NCBI GenBank assembly: GCA_021792045.1
Contig: JAJYVJ010000030.1
Location: 1 to 15,719 of the forward strand
Direction of reading: 5' to 3'
Source of the DNA: Thermoplasmata archaeon
GTDB lineage: Archaea > Thermoplasmatota > Thermoplasmata > Thermoplasmatales > Thermoplasmataceae
DNA: 15,719 bases
In this document: piece by piece, positions 1-8,830 of the stretch
Layout: each line of letters starts with the position of its first letter
How positions within the stretch are numbered: position 1 is the stretch's first letter
Made by a program: the position numbers and the translations under genes
The notes under the pieces: generated by a model
The model's input: only the letters and a program-made list of their open reading frames with translations
The model's database searches: none
What the model was told of the DNA's origin: nothing

Positions 1-1114
1 CAATTCTTATGCCGCTTGGATTTTGAGAGTTTTTGTTATGATCGACCGGAAGAAGATTCTTGTTCAATATAACACCAACACTTTCCAGAGTTTCAGAAAC
101 TTTCTTTCCCCCTCCAAAATTTGTTACGTCAGCAACAAGAGTGTGTGATTCGGTGTAACCTCTTGATTCACCGAGAACATTCATTCCGAGTGAGGCCAGC
201 TCCTCCGCCAAAGTCTTGGAATTTTTTATGATCTGATCAGCATAACTTTTTCCAAATTCGAGCTCCTCCACAAGTGTCATACCGAGTGCAGCCATAGAAT
301 TTAGATGATGGTTGCTCAACGTTCCGGGAAACACTCCCCTTTGAACGGCTTTCCAGTTCTCATCGCTTGTAGATCCAAGGATAATGCCGTGCTGAGGGCC
401 CGGAAACGTCTTGTGCGTGCTTGCAGTGATGACATCAGCGCCCTCTCTCAAGGGATCCTGAAATCTCCCTCCTGCCAGCAATCCAAGAACATGCGCCCCA
501 TCGTACCACACCCTGCATCCGACTTCCTGGAACGCATCGTTCATCTCCTTCAATGGCGTCGGAAAAAGGAAAACAGACTGCCCAAAAAGGCACACCTTCG
601 GCTTTTCCTTTATGATCATCTTAGAAGCCTCATCTGGAAGTACGGTCATAGCATCTGGATCATATGGGTACGTCTTTATATCGAGTCCCCTGAAACCAAC
701 GGCACCAAACTTGGCTGCGCTTATGTGTCCTCCTCCGGAAAGATCCGGAGCAGCAATTATATCTCCGGGGTTAAGGAAGCCATAAATTACGGCCATGTTA
801 GCATTGGTTCCGGAGATTGGTCTCGGGTCTGTCTGTTTCGATCTAAATAATCGGTTTGACAGTTCAATGATTTTATCCTCTATCTCATCAACGTAGAAAT
901 TTCCCTGATAGTAACGATGATGAGGAAGGCCCTCTGCGTATCTTGATCCAAGGTCTGTTAGGAGCATTTCTTTTGCCAGTGGACTCATTATGTTTTCAGA
1001 GGCTATCAACGGTATGTCGTTTCTGAAGAATTCCTGATGTTTCTTAGCAAGATTCCGCAGCTCCATCGCTTCATTAAAAAAGGTATAGTTTTTCTCAATC
1101 TTTTGATCGGGCAT
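1..1114 (-). CDS. glyA: Serine hydroxymethyltransferase (3' end missing)
   Basis: PLP enzyme that interconverts serine and glycine while loading a one-carbon unit onto a folate-type carrier (tetrahydromethanopterin or a related pterin in many archaea); cytosolic. I read it directly from the reverse strand: it starts MPDQKIEKNY and shows IPLIASEN near residue 35, a GSRYAEG motif, the Y-rich stretch HHRYYQGN, SGTNANM, the YDGAHVLG segment carrying the PLP-contacting Asp and His, and STHKTFPGPQHG with the Schiff-base lysine. 371 codons are present; the family is usually about 420-430 residues, so the C-terminal part lies beyond the window edge. The ATG at 1114 follows a weak Shine-Dalgarno-like GGATGTGA. 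It runs in the same direction as the ferredoxin gene, but a T-rich stretch and its own TATA box between them argue for separate transcription. Identification is firm. Confidence 0.96.
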   Translation of the reverse strand, partial: MPDQKIEKNYTFFNEAMELRNLAKKHQEFFRNDIPLIASENIMSPLAKEMLLTDLGSRYAEGLPHHRYYQGNFYVDEIEDKIIELSNRLFRSKQTDPRPISGTNANMAVIYGFLNPGDIIAAPDLSGGGHISAAKFGAVGFRGLDIKTYPYDPDAMTVLPDEASKMIIKEKPKVCLFGQSVFLFPTPLKEMNDAFQEVGCRVWYDGAHVLGLLAGGRFQDPLREGADVITASTHKTFPGPQHGIILGSTSDENWKAVQRGVFPGTLSNHHLNSMAALGMTLVEELEFGKSYADQIIKNSKTLAEELASLGMNVLGESRGYTESHTLVADVTNFGGGKKVSETLESVGVILNKNLLPVDHNKNSQNPSGIRI

Positions 1115-1156
1115 AATTTCACATCCTTTTAGCTCTAACCTCCATATCCCAATTAT

Positions 1157-1165
1157 GAATTTAAG
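1157..1165 (-). promoter_or_regulatory. TATA box for glyA
   Basis: On the minus strand this reads CTTAAATTC. Its centre is about 47 bases before the glyA ATG, predicting a start of transcription near 1135 and a leader of about 20 bases, long enough to hold the GGATGTGA ribosome site. Position and composition are the only evidence. Confidence 0.45.
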
Positions 1166-1204
1166 TTTTAGATTAGGCCCGAATAGAAAAAAGCACTAAG
1201 GAAA

Positions 1205-1242
1205 AGAGGCAAAAAACTGTGAATAAAAGAAAAAATTTGTGT
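1205..1242 (-). terminator. Oligo-T terminator behind the ferredoxin gene
   Basis: Read on the minus strand, directly after the ferredoxin stop codon, this stretch contains two runs of six T separated by about 16 bases, the usual form of an archaeal intrinsic terminator (no hairpin required). It separates the ferredoxin transcript from glyA. Confidence 0.5.
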
Positions 1243-1674
1243 TTATGGGTTTATTTTAATTGCCCTGGTCGGACATACACTTTCACATGCCATGCAGAAG
1301 ATACATTCGCTCTCTCTGACTGGATCGCATTTGTCTGTTCTGTACTTTGCATAAAGATCCTTGTCGGAATCAATCTTCTTGTCATTTCCGGTACCCATTT
1401 GGCCAGGATTCAGTTCCCATTCAAATAATGTAACAGGGCAAACATCCATACACGCCCCATCAGCTATGCATGCTTCCCAATCAACACCCACATGAGAGCC
1501 ATGGATTCCCCATTTTGTAGGATAGGGCTTTCCGTCTGCACCCATCCTTTCAACACCCTCTGCACGTACATCATGGTCATGATGCTTACCGGTTACAGGG
1601 TAATGCTCAGGATCATTCAAAAAATTCTCATCTATAGGTTTAGGCTTGTAATCCAGTGATTCTAGTTTAACCAA
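1243..1674 (-). CDS. zfx: Zinc-containing dicluster ferredoxin
   Basis: Small cytosolic electron carrier that in Thermoplasma and Sulfolobus takes electrons from 2-oxoacid:ferredoxin oxidoreductases. 143 residues, matching the long archaeal type with an N-terminal zinc extension. Visible ligands: cluster I motif C69-x2-D72-x2-C75-x3-C79-P, where Asp replaces the second Cys and so favours a [3Fe-4S] cluster; cluster II motif C124-x2-C127-x2-C130-x3-C134-P for [4Fe-4S]. His residues 31, 32 and 34, His58/His61 and Asp117 sit where the Sulfolobus protein binds zinc with three His and one Asp. WGIHGSHVGVDWEACIADG is very like the family signature. The start is TTG at 1674, preceded by GGTGGT a few bases upstream; beginning with VKLES after Met agrees with the family N-terminus. 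Both the family and the start are well supported. Confidence 0.96.
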   Translation of the reverse strand: MVKLESLDYKPKPIDENFLNDPEHYPVTGKHHDHDVRAEGVERMGADGKPYPTKWGIHGSHVGVDWEACIADGACMDVCPVTLFEWELNPGQMGTGNDKKIDSDKDLYAKYRTDKCDPVRESECIFCMACESVCPTRAIKINP

Positions 1675-1701
1675 TTTACCACCAAGTCGATAGAGCAGAA
1701 T

Positions 1702-1713
1702 TATATTTAAAAT
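1702..1713 (-). promoter_or_regulatory. TATA box for the ferredoxin gene
   Basis: On the minus strand the stretch contains TTTAAATATA, centred about 32 bases before the TTG start. It predicts a short leader of roughly 5 bases, with the GGTGGT ribosome site straddling the predicted transcript start. Confidence 0.5.
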
Positions 1714-1794
1714 ATATGATTGTGAAGGCGGAACCGAGGCAACATCTTATATTAAAAGCCGTAAAATGCATCCTACGCCATCCTTTTCTAAAGG

Positions 1795-1804
1795 TTTTAA
1801 AATA
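1795..1804 (+). promoter_or_regulatory. TATA box for purM
   Basis: TTTTAAAATA centred about 37 bases before the purM ATG, predicting transcription from about 1826 and a leader of about 11 bases. No ribosome binding site is visible. Confidence 0.5.
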
Positions 1805-1836
1805 ATCTGAGTGACCTGATAGAGATTTATGCAACA

Positions 1837-2868
1837 ATGAAATACAGAATCATGTCACGCGGTGATCCACAAGTAGTTAACAGAAAGATGCAGGGAGAGT
1901 TTGTAACAAATCTGATAAGACAATTAAAATTCAAAAGGGAGGACTTTAAAGTTATAGGTAGCTTTGGAGGTTTTTCTGGTTTGATAGATCTTGGAAATCT
2001 TGCCATTGCAATGAATACGGATGGTGTTGGCACTAAAACAATAATTGCAGAAGAAGCAAAAAAATACGACACAATAGGGATAGACTGCATAGCGATGAAC
2101 GTAAATGATGCCCTGACAGTAGGCGCGGAACCTATCGCGTTCGTTGATTACATAAATCTCAGAGACATTGATGTAGATATCGCGAAAGAACTCGGAACGG
2201 GATTCAATTTCGGAGCTCAATTATCGAACCTCACGATTGTTGGTGGTGAGACGTCAATAGTTCCAGATCTGGTGAATCATATTGACGTATCCGGGACATC
2301 ATTAAGCATAGTGCAAAAATCCCAGATAATTAACGGAGAAAAGATCAAGGATGGAGACCTGATCTTTGCCCTCCAAAGCAGCGGCCTTCATTCTAACGGT
2401 TTTACCACAGTAAGGAAAATAATAAAGGATAACGGCATAGATCTTTCAAGCAACTTTCCCGGAGAATCCAAGAAGACTGCCGATATTCTTCTTGAACCGA
2501 CAAGGATATACGTCCGTGAGATCCTCGACATACTAAACATTGTAAACATTGTTGGAATGGCAAACATCACTGGTGGAGGGGTAAAAAATCTATCCAGGAT
2601 GAAGGATATGAGGTATATGATCACGGATCCAATAGAGCCACAGAATGTCTTCAAGCAGCTTATGGATATGGGCAGCCTTACTATGGAACAGATGTATGAG
2701 ATATTCAACATGGGTATGGGCTATGTCGTTGTTATCGATCCAGAAAGCAAACTTGATTTTGTGAACACGTTGAAAGGAAGGGTAAATCTGAAGGAAATAG
2801 GTCATGTTGAGAACGGTTCTGGTGTTGAAATGCCTTCCTTGGAACTCAAGTACCGTGGTTATTACTGA
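1837..2868 (+). CDS. purM: Phosphoribosylformylglycinamidine cyclo-ligase (AIR synthetase)
   Basis: Catalyses the ATP-dependent ring closure of formylglycinamidine ribonucleotide to aminoimidazole ribonucleotide, the fifth step of purine synthesis. 343 residues, the normal length for PurM. Recognisable blocks: GSFGGFSGLIDLG near residue 42, the metal/nucleotide motif NTDGVGTKTIIAEEAKKYDTIG starting near residue 60, AMNVNDALTVGAEPIAFVDY near 86, GFNFGAQLSNLTIVGGET with the conserved GGET near 138, and SSGLHSNGFTTVRKI near 181; the C-terminal half carries ITGGG and FNMGMGYVV. These follow the PurM/ThiL/SelD/HypE superfamily order, and the details fit PurM. The ATG at 1837 is chosen because it sits a short distance after the TATA box. 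The next gene follows 73 bases later with its own promoter-like sequences. No neighbour is another purine gene apart from glyA, which supplies one-carbon units. Confidence 0.96.
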   Translation: MKYRIMSRGDPQVVNRKMQGEFVTNLIRQLKFKREDFKVIGSFGGFSGLIDLGNLAIAMNTDGVGTKTIIAEEAKKYDTIGIDCIAMNVNDALTVGAEPIAFVDYINLRDIDVDIAKELGTGFNFGAQLSNLTIVGGETSIVPDLVNHIDVSGTSLSIVQKSQIINGEKIKDGDLIFALQSSGLHSNGFTTVRKIIKDNGIDLSSNFPGESKKTADILLEPTRIYVREILDILNIVNIVGMANITGGGVKNLSRMKDMRYMITDPIEPQNVFKQLMDMGSLTMEQMYEIFNMGMGYVVVIDPESKLDFVNTLKGRVNLKEIGHVENGSGVEMPSLELKYRGYY

Positions 2869-2908
2869 ACAACCATATTTAAGTTTTATGTCATGCTCCT
2901 GTAACCGA

Positions 2909-2920
2909 TAATTATTATTA
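2909..2920 (+). promoter_or_regulatory. Candidate TATA elements before the NifX-like gene
   Basis: The AT run ATAATTATTATT here is centred about 27 bases before the ATG at 2942, as for a leaderless transcript. A second candidate, CATATTTAAG at about 2874-2883, would give a leader of about 35 bases that includes GGGGGAT just before the ATG. I cannot decide between the two by eye. Confidence 0.35.
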
Positions 2921-2941
2921 CCTAAAACGGAATGGGGGATT

Positions 2942-3292
2942 ATGAAAATAGTAGCGGTAGTAGACGAGGACAACTTCTTGACTCCTCTTGAATATGGAAA
3001 TGCAATAGTGGTTCTTGACGACGAAACAAAAGAGATGAAAGAGTACGAGAATCCGGGCTTCGGTTCACCTTATGGTGGGAAGGAGCGGTGTATGCAGGGC
3101 ATACTTTCCCTGAAACCTGATGCGATTGTTGTCAAGCCGGGTTCATTATGCCCAGGTTCATATCAGATGTCTAGGGGAAGGATGAAGTACATGCCCGTCG
3201 AAGAGGAAAAGCTCGACGAGGTAGTCAAAAATCTGGATTCAATAAAGAAGAAAGCTACAGACGAATTAGATTTTTCCATGTACAGGGAATAA
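2942..3292 (+). CDS. Small NifX/NifB-C-terminal-like (dinitrogenase Fe-Mo cofactor fold) protein
   Basis: 116-residue soluble protein. It begins MKIVAVVDEDNFLTP, then a beta strand (AIVVLDDET), a charged turn ending in YENPGFG, a Gly-rich link (SPYGGKERCMQGILSL), and the strand DAIVVKPGSLCPGSYQ. This order resembles the RNase H-like NifX/NifB-C/IssA-type domain, which begins MKIAVPVD, has a LVDTETG strand and a DVVI-x-G strand, and binds Fe-S or cofactor precursors in proteins that often have nothing to do with nitrogenase. Two Cys (C50 and C70) could bind metal. The C-terminal third is charged and helical. No nif gene is nearby, so a nitrogenase role is unlikely. A T-run at 3316-3322 and the convergent DUF99 gene end the unit. 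Existence as a gene is firm; the family call is moderate and rests on remembered motifs. Confidence 0.75.
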   Translation: MKIVAVVDEDNFLTPLEYGNAIVVLDDETKEMKEYENPGFGSPYGGKERCMQGILSLKPDAIVVKPGSLCPGSYQMSRGRMKYMPVEEEKLDEVVKNLDSIKKKATDELDFSMYRE

Positions 3293-3315
3293 TTAATCCC
3301 CAAAATTACAATTAC

Positions 3316-3338
3316 CTTTTTTCTATTGGTTTTTTTTC
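3316..3338 (+). terminator. Oligo-T run between convergent genes
   Basis: Two T runs (six and eight bases) lie 24-46 bases after the stop of the NifX-like gene. The second overlaps the last codons of the convergent DUF99 gene. They fit an archaeal T-run terminator for the plus-strand gene. Confidence 0.45.
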
Positions 3339-3886
3339 ATATCGTAGACAGCTCTGGATATAATATGGGCAAGCCTGACCGGCTCTGGGACATTCCCGGT
3401 TAACATAAGTTTCTTAAGAATCGATAGGGCATCGCTTTCCGTGAGTCCAGAATAGTTAAGCATGAATTGTCTTTTATTCATTTCAACCCTCAGTGGCTTC
3501 AGTTTCTCCAGTGTTTGTAATACCGATGTATAAGGGTGGTGTGCTGATAACGCCCTTTCCATTGCCACGAGGCTTGCCTTTCCTTTGGTGATTGATATGA
3601 AAGGGATGGATGTGTAAGCAAAAAAAGATTCTGGATCAATGAGGCCAAAGCCGCCGAATGTCACCCCTTCGGATATTACAGCCTTTATCAGCGTTTTCGA
3701 ATGTTCTGGAATCAATTCAGATATGGTTTTTAGAACATTTACGTCATCAATCTTCAGCATTCGTACGCTAATATCTTCTATGGTTCCATCGAGGCGCATG
3801 ACCACTCCGGTTATGCATGTCTCTGTGTCTATGCCTCTTTTGAAAGGCCCATCATCGATTCCCAGCACACGAATATTATTTTTCAA
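3323..3886 (-). CDS. DUF99 family protein (endonuclease V-like fold)
   Basis: 187 residues, the usual length of archaeal DUF99/UPF0215 proteins. The N-terminus RVLGIDDGPFKRG carries the family GIDDG-x-F signature. Further matches are TCITGVVMRLDGTIEDI, the long strand/helix part VISEGVTFGGFGLIDPESFFAYTSIPFISITKGK (T/GGF and LIDP are typical), and a helical C-terminus. The family is structurally related to endonuclease V, but its biochemical role is not established, so I give no enzymatic function. The start is TTG at 3886: no in-frame ATG lies nearby upstream, and the nearby upstream ATG (3900) is out of frame and hits a stop after seven codons. A TATA box centred about 26 bases upstream puts transcription start on this TTG, suggesting a leaderless TTG mRNA. 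It converges on the NifX-like gene and diverges from the 23S rRNA. Confidence 0.88.
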   Translation of the reverse strand: MKNNIRVLGIDDGPFKRGIDTETCITGVVMRLDGTIEDISVRMLKIDDVNVLKTISELIPEHSKTLIKAVISEGVTFGGFGLIDPESFFAYTSIPFISITKGKASLVAMERALSAHHPYTSVLQTLEKLKPLRVEMNKRQFMLNYSGLTESDALSILKKLMLTGNVPEPVRLAHIISRAVYDMKKNQ

Positions 3887-3907
3887 CCGCTTATGATCGA
3901 GTCCATG

Positions 3908-3915
3908 ATTAAATA
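3908..3915 (-). promoter_or_regulatory. TATA box for the DUF99 gene
   Basis: TATTTAAT on the minus strand. Its centre to the TTG start is about 26 bases, the expected distance from TATA to +1, so the message probably begins at the start codon. Confidence 0.5.
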
Positions 3916-4035
3916 GATTGACACCGACAAGCAGGGAAACCGTCTAAAATTGTGTTTTTTGCTGCCATTTCACAGGGAATTATCATTATATTCATTCTTA
4001 TCTTAAAAATCGTCCTGAAAAAAATGGACCATAAC

Positions 4036-4080
4036 GCTTATATTTCTTATAAAGATACCACGGCTACGCACTTTAAATGC
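4036..4080 (+). promoter_or_regulatory. 23S rRNA promoter region
   Basis: Three TATA-like stretches precede the 23S gene: CTTATATTTC (4037-4046), TTATAAAGAT (4048-4057) and CTTTAAATGC (4071-4080). CTTATATTTC is closest to the strong archaeal rRNA box and predicts transcription from about 4066-4068. Several stacked boxes may mean multiple start sites, as is common for rRNA genes. No 16S gene lies upstream, so this promoter drives the 23S alone. Confidence 0.55.
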
Positions 4081-4081
4081 A

Positions 4082-4104
4082 CCTCCTAAGCAAAGCTTAG
4101 AAGG
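4082..4104 (+). other. Leader hairpin before 23S rRNA
   Basis: CTAAGC (4086-4091) pairs with GCTTAG (4095-4100) across an AAA loop. After one C/A mismatch three more pairs (4082-4084 with 4102-4104) extend the stem. It lies in the predicted transcribed leader, upstream of the long processing stem. The role is unknown; it may help fold the leader. Confidence 0.4.
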
Positions 4105-4133
4105 GAAGGGTGAAGGTTTAAAAAACTTATGAT

Positions 4134-4157
4134 ACCAGATTTCGTAAATGGCAAAGT

Positions 4158-4164
<7 letters not shown>
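4134..4164 (+). other. 5' strand of the pre-23S processing stem
   Basis: ACCAGATTTCGTAA (4134-4147) is the exact reverse complement of 7084-7097 behind the 23S gene. Going inwards, TGGCA (4149-4153) pairs with 7076-7080 (one G-U pair), AAG (4154-4156) is left as a three-base bulge, and TGGATTGT (4157-4164) pairs with 7068-7075. This is close to the bulge-helix-bulge motif cut by the archaeal splicing endonuclease EndA during rRNA maturation. Confidence 0.8.
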
Positions 4165-7067
<2,903 letters not shown>

Positions 7068-7075
<8 letters not shown>

Positions 7076-7097
7076 TGCTAAAATTACGAAATCTGGT
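7068..7097 (+). other. 3' strand of the pre-23S processing stem
   Basis: Partner of 4134-4164. The inner helix is ACAATCCA (7068-7075), the central helix 7076-7080, the bulge AAA 7081-7083, and the outer helix 7084-7097. The base opposite the AAA bulge (A4148) makes this side a 3+1 internal loop instead of a perfect three-base bulge. The outer strand is also part of the downstream repeat: an identical 14-base copy lies at 8714-8727. Confidence 0.8.
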
Positions 7098-7109
7098 TGA
7101 ATGAACCCT

Positions 7110-7140
7110 TTTGTGCGTTTTTTTTATTTTTTATATTTTT
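7110..7140 (+). terminator. Oligo-T terminator of the 23S rRNA gene
   Basis: TTTTGTGCG followed by eight T, then A, six T, and TATATTTTTAG, just outside the processing stem. T-rich tracts of this kind terminate archaeal RNA polymerase. The same tract, with different T counts, is carried in the two downstream repeat copies. Confidence 0.65.
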
Positions 7141-7159
7141 AGTTTGTAGCAGCCTTAGC

Positions 7160-7175
7160 CACAATATATATATAT
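7160..7175 (+). promoter_or_regulatory. BRE/TATA promoter of the first secreted-protein gene
   Basis: CACAA followed by TATATATATAT; the (AT)6 run starts at 7164, 30 bases before the ATG at 7194, so transcription should start on or next to the ATG (leaderless). The element is copied at 8790-8801 and 10543-10554, each with (AT)5. Confidence 0.7.
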
Positions 7176-7193
7176 GAACGTATTTTGATTCAT

Positions 7194-8682
7194 ATGAACA
7201 AAAAGATAAGACTTCTTGGAATATCATTTGTAGCTATAATCGTTCTGTCTGGCTTCTTTGGTATACATTCTTATTCTCAAAGTTCAACGTCTTCGAGCGA
7301 TCCTCTTTCAGTTCAAATCCCATACCCTTCTGGCTTGCCTCTCTATTTCATAGGCCAGCCAGGCGTGCAGAACCTGCTCATCGATCTCGGTGTTCCTGAG
7401 GCTAACATTCATCCAACATCTGTGAGTGACCTGCAGAGTATAGGAAGCAATTCAATAATATTCATTGACTGGCCATATATTTCCGAATCTCCAGGTGAGT
7501 CCGCAAACCTTGCGAGCACAATCGGTTCTTTATTTGCAAGAGGTGATCTCATCTTCGCCTTAACTGGAGGACATAACTCTGCTGTATCTGATCTCCTCGG
7601 GGTCTCATGGGCCAACGAATTTCACTCCAAGGTACTGGTAATGCCCCCCAGTTCCACCAAATGGTTTCAACACCGTAATAGCTGCAAACGGCAATTCTCA
7701 CTTTTTCGCTCTAGCGCCAATCAATGAATCAAGCATCAGCTTTCTTGACAGAGTGTATTTTGTTTTTCATCCTGCTTCATCATCTCTTCAAGAGAATGCT
7801 GATCCCCTGGAATATGTCGAAAACAATCCGCCAACAAATGGATGGACATTTGCAACTGGGCAAGTTACCGGTTTGAGCAACTCCAACGGAACGTACCGTT
7901 ATGATCTCGGCATATTTGTCGAGGATAAGATGATACAAGTCTATTCAATGCCGGGGAAAATGAAGATACCCGTATCAACAATGGGCTGGGAATCATATGG
8001 TCCTAGTAGCGCAATGGTCAATAACATGGGATACATAGAGAGCGAAACATCGAATATAAGCTATATAAGCAACTACAATTTCTATCAGAATGGGTGGAAT
8101 GAACCATGGTACCCTTGGTCGCATATTAACTATAACTCTTATCTCTATTCTTTGGGGTGCTATTCACCAAGCAGCACGAGTGGCGGAACAACATCATACT
8201 CCGCCTCTTTTAGTTTTCCCACTGTAAGTGTGTCATTTGGAATAACCTATACACCAAATGTTGGAGACGTAACCGTTCATCAAAACCAGATATGCGATCT
8301 TAGTTCTCCAAAAACAGAATATAATAATTTATGGAGTTTTACGTATTCAGACACAAGCTCTGGCCATCATTACTCCAATGGTTTCTCGTCCAATGGTATG
8401 TGGATACTCATGGCGGGAACAGGAAGCACGAATACCGCAGCCATAACCATGAACCAAAAGGTCAATCTTGTTACACAACAGGATACTTTCTATGGGGGTT
8501 GCGGAAGTGGATCAACTGAGCTGTACTATGAGAAAATAGTCCTACAGGATCATTTCACGTTGACCTATAATCCAGGCGGATCATGGACAACCTCTGGATC
8601 TTCCGCTGTGTGTTGGTTCAACTCGAATTACAACGGCCTCGTTTCTGGCGTGTATTATTCAACCCAGTGGGAATATTGGTGA
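7194..8682 (+). pseudogene. Secreted protein of unknown function, frameshifted at a C6 tract
   Basis: The first frame (7194 to 7727) starts with MNKK, a hydrophobic core (residues 6-23) and a Ser-rich stretch, a signal peptide or membrane anchor. From codon 150 (ATG 7641) it runs through CCCCCC (7644-7649), after which the sensible protein continues in the next frame (PVPPNGFNTVIAANGNSHFF...) to the TGA at 8680. Dropping one C gives one continuous 495-residue product. The GTG at 7753 is therefore not a real start. The N-terminal part alternates strands and helices, with a GGH at 125-127. The C-terminal part is Ser/Tyr/Asn/Gly-rich and probably beta, with four Cys and many potential N-glycosylation sites, as expected for an extracellular protein. 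I do not recognise the family. The frameshift may be a mutation, a sequencing error, or switchable slippage. Translation upstream of ATG 7194 from an in-frame TTG at 7185 is unlikely, given the leaderless promoter. Confidence 0.8.
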
Positions 8683-8708
8683 GTCAAGGGGCCCGCTGTA
8701 ATGTAGGA

Positions 8709-8830
8709 TAAAATTACGAAATCTGGTTGAATGAACCCTTTTGTGCGTTTTTTATCTTTTACACTTTTAGTTTGTAGCAGCCATAGCCACAATATATATA
8801 TGAACGTATTTTGATTCATATGAACAAAAA
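8709..8830 (+). repeat. Terminator-promoter repeat, copy B
   Basis: This 122-base near-copy of 7079-7204 starts 26 bases after the stop of the frameshifted gene. It keeps the 14-base outer strand of the 23S processing stem (8714-8727) exactly, then GAACCCTTTTGTGCG, a shorter T-rich tract, GTTTGTAGCAGCC, CCACA with (AT)5, and GAACGTATTTTGATTCAT before ATGAACAAAAA. Differences are mostly T-run and AT-run lengths plus a few substitutions. The TATA lies 28 bases from the ATG. Confidence 0.93.

Larger units (their letters stand above)
7079..7204 (+). repeat. Terminator-promoter repeat, copy A (23S 3' flank)
   Basis: This 126-base unit runs from the 23S processing strand through GAACCCTTTTGTGCG, a long T-rich tract (about 7119-7140), GTTTGTAGCAGCC, CCACA plus (AT)6, and a spacer, to the ATGAACAAAAA that opens the next gene. 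It contains everything needed to end the 23S transcript and start the next: an oligo-T terminator, a BRE/TATA, and a start codon about 26 bases from the TATA centre. It recurs at 8709-8830 with small indels in the T and AT tracts, and partly at 10482-10577. Confidence 0.92.

Noticed and set aside
305..850. 181-codon plus-strand frame
   Set aside because: It is antisense to glyA, which reads as a clean family member on the other strand.
1829..1840. Three-codon frame ATG-CAA-CAA-TGA overlapping the purM start
   Set aside because: Too short to judge; without conservation data it is most simply chance close to the transcript start.
4080..4087. CACCTCCT in the 23S leader, identical to the 16S anti-Shine-Dalgarno end
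   Set aside because: Considered as a relic of a linked 16S gene, but only eight bases match, no other 16S sequence lies upstream, and it is part of the leader hairpin.
7753..8682. Separate gene starting at GTG 7753
   Set aside because: The same frame already reads as good protein from 7648, directly after the C tract, and there is no promoter or ribosome site at 7753; it is the second half of a frameshifted gene.
7079..8830. Integrated mobile element flanked by att-like direct repeats
   Set aside because: The repeats could be att sites of an element inserted behind 23S, but no integrase, transposase or replication gene is present in the 1.6 kb between them, and a third copy fits tandem duplication better.
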